34,849 bases of DNA from Bacteroidota bacterium (GTDB lineage Bacteria; Bacteroidota; Ignavibacteria; UBA10030; UBA8401). The stretch spans positions 1-34,849 of the forward strand of contig JALNZH010000005.1 in assembly GCA_023229405.1 (NCBI GenBank), given 5' to 3'. The notes below the pieces were generated by a model that had not been told where the DNA came from, searched no databases, and worked only from the letters and a program-made list of their open reading frames with translations. Shown here in pieces: positions 24,856-32,451 of the stretch. Positions within the stretch are counted from its first letter, which is position 1, and every line of letters starts with the position of its first letter. The translations under genes and the position numbers were made by a program.

Positions 24856-26948
24856 TATTGAAATAACAGATCACGTGCGACTGCGGAAGTGGGATCTACT
24901 TCCAGCGCTTTACGATAATAGGATTTTGCCGATGTTTTTTCTCCCTTAAAATCAAAACTGCGTCCAAGATTTACCAGTGCAGATGCTGACCGGGGATCAC
25001 GCTGTAATTCCAGTCGATATTGAGTTATGGCGCTGTCCGGCAGTTGTAATAGAAGATACGCATTTCCCAGATTCAAATGACCATTGGGAAGGTCCGGCAT
25101 CAATTCCACTGCCGAACGATAATATTGCACTGCGGTTTTTGCATCCTGATTTCCTAGCGCATGGATATTTCCAAGATAAAAGAAGACCTGTCCATTCTGA
25201 CTGTCTTTGGCAAGCGCTTTTTCAAAATACTCCTGCGCTTCAGTAAATGCGCTTAGTCGGTATTGAGCAATTCCAGATGCTTCGAGATATTTTGGTTCGT
25301 TTGGCTTCAGCAGTGAAGCGGTACCGAAAGCATTGGCGGCTTCTAAAAATTTTCCCAATTTCATCAGAGTGTTTCCTAATTGAAAAAATAATTCACTGTT
25401 TTCGGGCTGCAGAACAATTGCCTGTCTGTACGCATCGGCCGATTCATTGTGTTGTCCGCGACGTGACCGGATTTGCGCTAACACGATGTAACTTCGTGTC
25501 GTGGCTGTTCCATTCATCAGATACGGTTGCAGATAAGATAACGCCGAATCTAGATAGGCGGCACGGGGATCGTGTTCCAAATAATAATAAAGATATGCTT
25601 CAGCAAGCCGTTCTCCGGAGAGGGAATCGTGCTTGTCCAGAAATGCGGTGAGTTGAGTTATCGGTTGATGCGTCGGTTTTTTCAACGAGTTCCAATCGAT
25701 CTTTGTTTTGTTGGCGTTCACCCGGATCCAGTGATCGGTATTCGAAACTCCGTGCAGCGTATTATTGCTGCCGGTACGGTTCATGTGGCACGAGATACAA
25801 TCCGTGGACGAAGAGTGCGAAACGGAAAAGTTATTCTTCTGCAATTTTTCCGCAGTGTGACACACTTTGCACTTTCCGTTGTAATGATCCGCTGAAAATG
25901 TTTTAATGGAAAAATGTGGATTGTGACATGTAATGCATGTGAGCGTGTTGCCGCTTTCCTGAAAACATCGGCTCATCGAAATCCGCTGGGGACTGTCGCC
26001 GACTTCCACCACTTCCTTTTTTGCCTGTGTTTTGAAATAGACCGAACGGTGAGTAGAAAGCAATTCACCCGGACGGTAATCAAAATAATCTTCATTATTT
26101 TTTATAAGCACCCACGCCTTCCCCTGCAGATGACATTGCCGGCAGACATCCAACTGCTGTTCGTGTGGAAGTGAACGGGGATTGATGATTGTTTTCGCTC
26201 CTTCTTGTAAACCGGGAATAGTTTCGCCGTTCGCTTCCATAATGTGCAGTTCACCCGGACCGTGACAGCGTTCGCAGCTGATTCCCAATTCGAATGGCCT
26301 TCGGTAACGATCGACAGCGGTGGTATCAGGTTTTAAATACGCATTGTGACAAGAAAGGCATTTTGGCGATGTAAAACGGGAGAATCGCACATTGCCGAAA
26401 TCCTTATATCCGGGACTGAGATCGAATGAGTTGCTGTGCACGTACCATGTCAACGGAAGTTGATAGATCATGCCGCCATCCTCATAATAGTACATCCGCA
26501 AATTATTGCCGGAGCCAATTGCATATTCCGCTTCAACGGTCCGTTCATGCGACGTAGAACCATCGGCATTCTTCCGGAATTCACGCTGGTAGAGTTTTCC
26601 GTTCTTCACTACCGCCTGGTAGGAATAGTTGAGTTGTGCATCTTTAACAACCGTGGAAGGAAATTTTTCAATTGAAGGCATTCCGGATACGCGATACATT
26701 GAGCGTCCCATTTCAGAACTCAGGTAAGAATTGTAGATTTCTTCGTGGCACACTTTGCATTGTTCGGTGCCGACATACTTCACTGACCGTGCTGTGTTTG
26801 CATACGGAACGGGAAGAGATTTCTCTGACGTGCTGTCGGAAAGTTTGCATCCGACAACGAACAGGAAAAATAAAATGTAGTGATTGACACAGGTGAATGT
26901 TTGCAGCAAATTATGCCTACGGGAAATTATGGACAATGGAAATCTCAC
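24855..26948 (-). CDS. Seven-heme c-type cytochrome fused to TPR repeats, lipoprotein
   Basis: 697 residues. The N-terminal signal (NHYILFFLFVVGC) ends in a lipobox with Cys34, so the protein is probably membrane-anchored outside the cytoplasm. Seven CXXCH heme-binding motifs start at Cys64, 197, 225, 269, 338, 360 and 384, in a layout like the cytochrome c554/multiheme nitrite-reductase-related superfamily. From about residue 430 to the end there are five or six TPRs (SELFFQLGNTLMKLGKFLEA, GQVFFYLGNIHALGNQDA, ASALVNLGRSFDFKGEKTSA). Electron transfer with a protein-docking TPR tail is the likely role; substrate and partner are unknown. The GTG start is the only one that keeps the signal peptide well placed. 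It lies downstream of the HdrD-like gene and upstream of the integrase-like gene. Confidence 0.93.
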   Translation of the reverse strand: MRFPLSIISRRHNLLQTFTCVNHYILFFLFVVGCKLSDSTSEKSLPVPYANTARSVKYVGTEQCKVCHEEIYNSYLSSEMGRSMYRVSGMPSIEKFPSTVVKDAQLNYSYQAVVKNGKLYQREFRKNADGSTSHERTVEAEYAIGSGNNLRMYYYEDGGMIYQLPLTWYVHSNSFDLSPGYKDFGNVRFSRFTSPKCLSCHNAYLKPDTTAVDRYRRPFELGISCERCHGPGELHIMEANGETIPGLQEGAKTIINPRSLPHEQQLDVCRQCHLQGKAWVLIKNNEDYFDYRPGELLSTHRSVYFKTQAKKEVVEVGDSPQRISMSRCFQESGNTLTCITCHNPHFSIKTFSADHYNGKCKVCHTAEKLQKNNFSVSHSSSTDCISCHMNRTGSNNTLHGVSNTDHWIRVNANKTKIDWNSLKKPTHQPITQLTAFLDKHDSLSGERLAEAYLYYYLEHDPRAAYLDSALSYLQPYLMNGTATTRSYIVLAQIRSRRGQHNESADAYRQAIVLQPENSELFFQLGNTLMKLGKFLEAANAFGTASLLKPNEPKYLEASGIAQYRLSAFTEAQEYFEKALAKDSQNGQVFFYLGNIHALGNQDAKTAVQYYRSAVELMPDLPNGHLNLGNAYLLLQLPDSAITQYRLELQRDPRSASALVNLGRSFDFKGEKTSAKSYYRKALEVDPTSAVARDLLFQ

Positions 26949-26975
26949 TTCTCTAAAATTAATTCTGGTTTTGAG

Positions 26976-27103
26976 TCATTCTTCTGCCGCCAAGTATTTT
27001 ATTCCGAAGAGGCACCCCGCTACGGTAATTGTTAGCGGCAGGAGACACAGCGAGTATGGAACATGAGCTTGCCCGGGATGAGTGATGTTCTTTTTTACCG
27101 GAA
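26976..27103 (-). pseudogene. Possible frameshifted small membrane protein
   Basis: In the gap between the HdrD-like and cytochrome genes, one minus-strand frame reads VKKNITHPGQAHVPYSLCLL and continues as a single membrane helix (PLTITVAGCLFGIKYLA) before a stop at 26976, but it has no usable start codon. The frame next to it supplies a hydrophilic KKHQSSSGKKEHHS segment overlapping the end of the HdrD-like gene. One base of frameshift near 27070 would join the two into a single-helix small protein. This may be a broken gene, a sequencing error or chance. Confidence 0.3.
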
Positions 27104-29116
27104 CTAGATTGATGCTTTTTGTTCAATGGCATCCAACAAGATTTCTGCGACGTCGCGTACTTGAACTTTCTCGGCTGCATCTTTTGCTTTCACGCCGTCA
27201 TTCATCATGGTCATACAGAACGGACAGGCAGATGCAACAGTGGAAGCTCCAGTTGCCAGCGCTTCTTCCGTCCGTTCAATGTTGATCCGTTTTCCGTGAT
27301 GTTCTTCCATCCACATTCTTCCTCCGCCGGCGCCGCAACAGAGTCCTTTATCCTTCGTCCGGGGCATTTCTATCAGTTGAGCACCAGTTGCCTGCAATGT
27401 TGCACGCGGCGTTTCAATCACGTCGTTATATCTGGCAAGGTAGCAGGAATCATGATAGGTAACAGTCTGCACATTCTTCTTTTTGCCGTCAACTTTCAAT
27501 TTCCCCTCTTCCACAAGTTGGTTAAGGAAATCGGTGTGATGGACGACGTCGAAATTTCCGCCGAACTGCGGATACTCCTTGGAAAGGGAATGGAAACAGT
27601 GCGGGCAGGTTGCGACGACCTTTGTTACATTGTATTTGTTTAGTGTTTCGATATTTTCTGTCATCATCGTCTGGGCGAGGTATTCATTTCCCATTCTGCG
27701 CGCAGCGTCGCCGTTACATTTTTCTTCTGTGCCGAGAATGGCAAACGAGATACCGGCGTGCTGCATCAGTTTGGAAAATGCAATGGTAACTTTTTTGTAG
27801 CGCGCGTCATACGCACCGGCGCATCCCACCCAAAATAATACATCAACATTCTTTGCATCGCCCACTTGTGCCATTGTAGGAATGTTTAAACCTTCTGCCC
27901 AGTCTGCTCTCGTGGAATGCGAGAATCCCCACGGAGTAAAATTCCGTTCTAAATTATCGAAGACAGTTTTCACTTCGGGAGGGAAGCGGGATTCGTTCAG
28001 TACCAGTGCGCGGCGTAAGTCTACGATCTCGTTTACATGTTCGATCATTACCGGACATTCGTTTACGCAAGCCATACAAGTAGTGCAGGACCAGAGTTCG
28101 TCTTCAGTGATATAATGATCCAGTAGAGTATTGTTCGCCACCTCCTGATTCATTTCCAACCGACCGGCCATCATTACCGGTGATTTTTCAACGGTGCGGC
28201 GGCGCGTGTCCACAATAATCTTTCTCGGCGAGAGTGGTTTGCCGGTAAGATTTGCGGGGCAAACCGATTCGCAGCGTCCGCATTCTGTACAAGTATATCC
28301 ATCCAGTAATTGTTTCCACGTAAGATCGTCCGTGTCCACCACGCCGAACTTCGTCAATGTTTCATCCTGTAGATTGATCGGAATGAGGGCACCTTTCGGT
28401 TTCAGCGAAGAGAAGAAGACATTAGGAACAGAGGTGAGCACATGTAAATGTTTTGAATAGGGCAGATAGTTCAGAAATGCCAATACGAGTCCGATATGAC
28501 CCCACCAGAAAATCTTTTCCAGGATGTATGTTGATTGCTCATAACTAAAGAACGAAGCGAATGACGATGATATTGGGAACGACATTCCGGCTTCGTACGT
28601 GCCGATGGAAATACGCGTTGCATTCTGAAGCAATGTTGAAGTGACGATCAAAAAAATCCAGGAGAGAATCATTGCGGCATCCTTGCTGCCGTGCGCATCG
28701 ACCTGCAAGCGTTTTACTTTCGTGATGAACCGTCTCCAGAGCGAACCGATCACGCCGACCATAACCAGCAAGCAGAAAATTTCCTGTGAAAATGTGATGA
28801 CGGAATATCCGCCGCCGAGAAACGAGAATGAAAAATGTCCGAGGAGGCCTTCCATCACCGATTCAATCACTACTAGCGATAATGCGAGAAATCCCCAAAA
28901 GATGAGCAGATGTAATGTTCCTGCAACTGGTTCGCGGAGCAGTTTCGTCTGCAGGAACGCGATGGTAAAAACATTTTGCAACCGCTTCGGGATATTGTCC
29001 AGCCGGTTATCGGCTTTTCCGAGCCGCAGCGTCGCGATCAATTTTCTGGCGCTCATTGCAAAGAAGGCCATTGATGCAAGGAAGAAGAGGATGAACGCGA
29101 TCTGGTTGAGTTCCAT
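27104..29116 (-). CDS. Membrane HdrD-like Fe-S oxidoreductase (cytochrome b plus two 4Fe-4S plus CCG domains)
   Basis: 670 residues. The N-terminal quarter (about 5-235) has five or six membrane helices in the NarI/HdrE cytochrome-b style with candidate heme His (HLLIFWGFLALS, WGHIGLVLAFLNYLPYSKHLH). Two [4Fe-4S] motifs follow: Cys276/279/282/286 (CTECGRCESVCP) and Cys344/347/350/354 (CTTCMACVNECP). Two CCG (HdrD) domains end the protein: the first has VGCAGAY, EKCNGDAARRMGNEY and CPHC, the second HDSCYLARYND, LCCGAGGGRMWM and CPFC. Such fused proteins (EtfD/FadF-like) pass electrons between flavoproteins and the menaquinone pool. AAAGGA precedes the ATG. It is 37 bases downstream of the DUF4905 gene and upstream of the multiheme cytochrome, suggesting a shared redox role; the partner ETF is not in this window. 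Confidence 0.94.
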   Translation of the reverse strand: MELNQIAFILFFLASMAFFAMSARKLIATLRLGKADNRLDNIPKRLQNVFTIAFLQTKLLREPVAGTLHLLIFWGFLALSLVVIESVMEGLLGHFSFSFLGGGYSVITFSQEIFCLLVMVGVIGSLWRRFITKVKRLQVDAHGSKDAAMILSWIFLIVTSTLLQNATRISIGTYEAGMSFPISSSFASFFSYEQSTYILEKIFWWGHIGLVLAFLNYLPYSKHLHVLTSVPNVFFSSLKPKGALIPINLQDETLTKFGVVDTDDLTWKQLLDGYTCTECGRCESVCPANLTGKPLSPRKIIVDTRRRTVEKSPVMMAGRLEMNQEVANNTLLDHYITEDELWSCTTCMACVNECPVMIEHVNEIVDLRRALVLNESRFPPEVKTVFDNLERNFTPWGFSHSTRADWAEGLNIPTMAQVGDAKNVDVLFWVGCAGAYDARYKKVTIAFSKLMQHAGISFAILGTEEKCNGDAARRMGNEYLAQTMMTENIETLNKYNVTKVVATCPHCFHSLSKEYPQFGGNFDVVHHTDFLNQLVEEGKLKVDGKKKNVQTVTYHDSCYLARYNDVIETPRATLQATGAQLIEMPRTKDKGLCCGAGGGRMWMEEHHGKRINIERTEEALATGASTVASACPFCMTMMNDGVKAKDAAEKVQVRDVAEILLDAIEQKASI

Positions 29117-29153
29117 GGGTGTATCCTTTAAAATCTTTTCCGTGGTGCAGCTG

Positions 29154-29978
29154 CTAGTGTTTCAGATCTACGGCAACGAATGTTTTTCGCTCCTTAATAT
29201 AGTAGACTCTTTCGCCTTCCACAAAGAACGAATCGGGAACCGGGTATGGTGTTGATTCGTTCAGAACATCTGAATATACTTTTTTCTTGGTCGTTGTGTC
29301 AATGACCGATAATGTGTTTTTCAATCCTTCGGCTGGCGGCATATTGCGGGAATAGACATTCAATATGACGGTATTGCTCACCTCAATACTCTCGGCATTC
29401 AACATTCCTTTTGTTTCACTTGCGGTATGCCATGCTATTGAACCGTTATCCGTCACCTGGTGGGGGAAAAGGAAGTCTGTCTTTTCGTATTGAATATTCG
29501 GTTCCACACCATCCGGTAGGATTGCCAATTCATCAAGGATTATGCCTGTATTTTCGTCCATTCTAAAATATACGCGTCGCTCAAAAAGGTCCTTATATCC
29601 GTAGATAAACGGAGTGCCAATGGCAAGAAATGTGCAATCGGTATTTTTCCATATCACATTACCCGTTTTTAGGTCGACAGCAATAATGTTTTTATGCTCC
29701 GGCATATCTGGTTTTCTATATCCGTGAAGATACAGTCTGCCGTCCTTCACCGCATCCAGGCCGATCCACCATGGTTCGCCGAAATTCTTCTGCTGCCAGA
29801 GCGGTTTTCCTGTTGTCGAGTCCAGGCAAAAAAAAGAGACGGTTTTGGATTCCGTATTCCTATCTTCGCCGATGATCACTCCGTATTCGGAGAACATGAC
29901 GCGCCAGAGAATATGCTCCGCTGAATATTTCCAAACCGGGGAGAGCGATGACGTTGATAAGAGTGAGAAAAGTTTCAT
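29154..29978 (-). CDS. DUF4905 family PQQ-like repeat protein
   Basis: 274 residues without an obvious signal peptide. The sequence is a run of beta-propeller-like blades with PQQ-type motifs (FCLDSTTGKPLWQQKNFGE, IAVDLKTGNVIWKN, LSVIDTTTKKKVYSD), and the opening SPVWKYSAEHILWRVMFSE matches the DUF4905 pattern. It probably forms a small propeller used for protein binding; the family function is unknown. It is the first gene of the leftward run containing the Fe-S reductase, cytochrome and integrase-like genes, 37 bases before the reductase. Confidence 0.85.
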   Translation of the reverse strand: MKLFSLLSTSSLSPVWKYSAEHILWRVMFSEYGVIIGEDRNTESKTVSFFCLDSTTGKPLWQQKNFGEPWWIGLDAVKDGRLYLHGYRKPDMPEHKNIIAVDLKTGNVIWKNTDCTFLAIGTPFIYGYKDLFERRVYFRMDENTGIILDELAILPDGVEPNIQYEKTDFLFPHQVTDNGSIAWHTASETKGMLNAESIEVSNTVILNVYSRNMPPAEGLKNTLSVIDTTTKKKVYSDVLNESTPYPVPDSFFVEGERVYYIKERKTFVAVDLKH

Positions 29979-30591
29979 TTTATAAAATAGAGGAATATGG
30001 TTAGATATTCAATCCATAGTTTATATGAAATAGTTTCTCGATGTTCTTATTGATTATTGATGAATATTTGAAAGACTATTTTTCGTTAAACTTAGCAGAA
30101 CAAGTATTCAACGAAATGATTCGTACCAGAACCATACTTGAATCATGGAATTGAAATAATTGATTTTAGCTGGTATTAATCACATATTTTAAAGCAATTC
30201 AATATTCCGTACAGTGTTGGATGAGATGTGGGAGGAGGCGAAATTTAGGAAGATTGAACGAGCTTTTTCTCCCCCTACCAAGGGTGAGAAAAAGAGGGGG
30301 TCTGAAATCATGAAGGGACTTTTGATGGCGTTTTTTGCCATCTACGGGCAAGAGCGAACGGGATTCATCCCGCGCGTTACATTTTGCAAGGGGTTCTTTT
30401 GCTTCTTTTCTTGTGCCGACCAAATGTTTATACATGTCGGCATTCCTTCGGAACCCCGTCAAGAAAAGAAGGAATAAGTTTTTCTCTTGTATGATTTATT
30501 TTGGACAAGTATGACATTTAGTACATTTTAATTACTTGTAACCTACCCCAGATAAGGTGGCGGCACCGAAAGTGTCAGAAGTTCTAACAAT
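29979..30591. other. Gene-free intergenic region with structured repeats
   Basis: No convincing gene in 613 bases; short open frames at 30199-30477 lie on both strands over inverted repeats and lack coding character. The left 200 bases are AT-rich. The right part holds several hairpins: CTTTTTCTC/GAGAAAAAG (30263-30294), GATGGC/GCCATC (30324-30342), CGGGAT/ATCCCG (30359-30372), and the crossing inverted repeats described separately. Confidence 0.65.
30390..30471. repeat. Structured intergenic element with interleaved inverted repeats
   Basis: GGGGTTC (30390-30396) is complementary to GAACCCC (30451-30457). CTTCTTTTCTTG (30402-30413) is complementary to CAAGAAAAGAAG (30460-30471). GCCGAC (30415-30420) pairs with GTCGGC (30436-30441). 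The first two pairs interleave, so they form either alternative hairpins or a pseudoknot. It resembles mobile intergenic repeats of bacterial genomes more than a defined RNA gene. Confidence 0.55.
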
Positions 30592-32451
30592 ATGGTAAAA
30601 AATGTGCATCCTCAAATAACCTCCGGTTCTTCTGTGCACATTCCAAAACACCTGCAGCGAATAGTATTCTTTATCTATTGCCTGTTTTTTTTTGTTCCGC
30701 TTACCTTCTCGAATTCGGTCGTCGATACCGGCGCTATTCATCGGCTCTTATTTTCTATTCTTACCTTCGTACTGCTTGCTGTGATTGCGGTAACCGTGAG
30801 AGTAGTCCGTACAATCCATCTTCACCGGAGTTTTTTTTGGCTCAGCATATCCTTTCCTCTTATGTTGCTTATCTCTTCGCTGGGGAACCGGGTACCGGAA
30901 CTGTTGTTTGCAGATCTTTCGCAAATCGCAGGATTGATGATCTTTGCCTATATCACTATGATGATGTGCACCATTTTCGATAAGCAATATTTTATCAAAA
31001 GAGTTGCTGTCTGCATAAGTATTGCCGGTGGATTAGCCGCAACCATAGGAATACTTCAAGCATTTAGCATCACCAGCATCAACATACCGATGGCAGCGAC
31101 TTCCGGAGCGACATTAGGCGGGAGCAGCTTTGCTTCTGAATATCTCGCGGGGGTAATTCCATGGATGATATTGACCGCCGTTCTTGTGCAACGCAAAAGC
31201 GCAAAAAATCTTACAATTCTTGGTATTACAATAACGGTGACGTATGTGATGCTCTTGCGTAGTCGGGCTGCATATTTAGCACTGCTGATCACGATCGTTG
31301 CACTAGCATGGCATTATATGCTGAAATTAAAGCGATCGAAAAGCACGAAAAAGGATTACCATCCATTGTTGACTGCGGCGGCAGTGATTTGTATCGCTGT
31401 ATCCATCGGATTTCTTCAACCACGGAATACCTATAACAGAAGTTTTACGGAAACAGTGCAGAATATGACATTGTCATCTCCGTACAGTACGTCGCGGTTG
31501 AAATTCTGGTCTTCATCATTCGAGATGTTTGTTTCCAGTCCGGTGATAGGAATTGGAACGGGACGTTGGGTGTGCGAATATTCAAAATATCGCGGACCGG
31601 ATTATACCGACCAGAATATCTATAAATTCGACAGTATCAATCCGCATAATGATTTTCTTGAAATATTGTCCGAGAATGGAATGATTGGCTTTCTGTCATA
31701 CTCGCTGATCATTGTATTTGCTCTGCGAAAATTGTTATGGAAATCTGACGAGGGATCATCATCGTTGCTTATTGGAATGTCACTCCTGAATATTGTTGTG
31801 GTCTCGGTCTTTGCCTTCCCAAAAGATCGTATCGCACCGATGACATTATTCTATCTGGCTATCGGTATCGCCTACTTCTCTCCGAAGTCACGGGATTCCA
31901 TGACGATGAACCTGCGGTCAGTGGCGATGGTGTTTACATTGGTCAGTATGCTCACTGTCTATTTTGTCTACCTATGGTTTCAGGATCAGCGGCACTATTA
32001 CACCGCAATTCAATATAAAATGGCGGAGAATTATTCCGGAATGCTGGAACACATCCGATCTATCGATCGAAATCGATTGCCGTTGGATCCTTCGGGATTG
32101 CCAATTGCATATTATTTAGGTGTTGGGTATTTTCAGTTGGGAGATTTTTTCGGTGCACAAAAGTACTTTGAAGACGCGAGAGAATTAATACCGTACAATC
32201 CTCTCGTACTGAATAACCTCGCTTCCTCTTCGTATATGTGTGGAAAAAACATGGAAGCAAAACAGATTTATACCGAAATGAAAACGAAGTACCCGAATTA
32301 TATTGAACCGCAAATCAATCTCTTATCTGTATTGGCAAATTCCGGTGAAGATTCATCGGCGATCATTCTGTTGAATGAATTAGAGGAAAATGCGAGCGGT
32401 AATGCAACATATCATCAAATTAAGGACTATTATGCGAAGAAGAGTCGTTAA
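30592..32451 (+). CDS. O-antigen ligase/polymerase-like membrane protein with C-terminal TPR
   Basis: 619 residues. About ten or more membrane helices fill residues 22-465. The Wzy_C (O-antigen ligase) signature is visible: RSRAAYLALLITIVALAW near 220, a large extracytoplasmic loop with GIGTGRWVCEYSKY and NPHNDFLEILSENGMIGF (about 315-365), where the conserved Arg and His of the family are expected. The last 140 residues are soluble with TPR-like helices (AYYLGVGYFQLGDFFGAQKYF, NNLASSSYMCGKNMEAKQIY). The family attaches or polymerises undecaprenyl-linked glycans onto lipid A or protein. It overlaps the start of the tandem-repeat surface protein by 20 bases, so a protein-glycosylating role is possible but not shown. 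Confidence 0.9.
   Translation: MVKNVHPQITSGSSVHIPKHLQRIVFFIYCLFFFVPLTFSNSVVDTGAIHRLLFSILTFVLLAVIAVTVRVVRTIHLHRSFFWLSISFPLMLLISSLGNRVPELLFADLSQIAGLMIFAYITMMMCTIFDKQYFIKRVAVCISIAGGLAATIGILQAFSITSINIPMAATSGATLGGSSFASEYLAGVIPWMILTAVLVQRKSAKNLTILGITITVTYVMLLRSRAAYLALLITIVALAWHYMLKLKRSKSTKKDYHPLLTAAAVICIAVSIGFLQPRNTYNRSFTETVQNMTLSSPYSTSRLKFWSSSFEMFVSSPVIGIGTGRWVCEYSKYRGPDYTDQNIYKFDSINPHNDFLEILSENGMIGFLSYSLIIVFALRKLLWKSDEGSSSLLIGMSLLNIVVVSVFAFPKDRIAPMTLFYLAIGIAYFSPKSRDSMTMNLRSVAMVFTLVSMLTVYFVYLWFQDQRHYYTAIQYKMAENYSGMLEHIRSIDRNRLPLDPSGLPIAYYLGVGYFQLGDFFGAQKYFEDARELIPYNPLVLNNLASSSYMCGKNMEAKQIYTEMKTKYPNYIEPQINLLSVLANSGEDSSAIILLNELEENASGNATYHQIKDYYAKKSR

Noticed and set aside
30199..30477. Two overlapping 87-codon frames on opposite strands
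   Set aside because: They span palindromic repeats, have no ribosome binding site or domain, and the two strands mirror each other.
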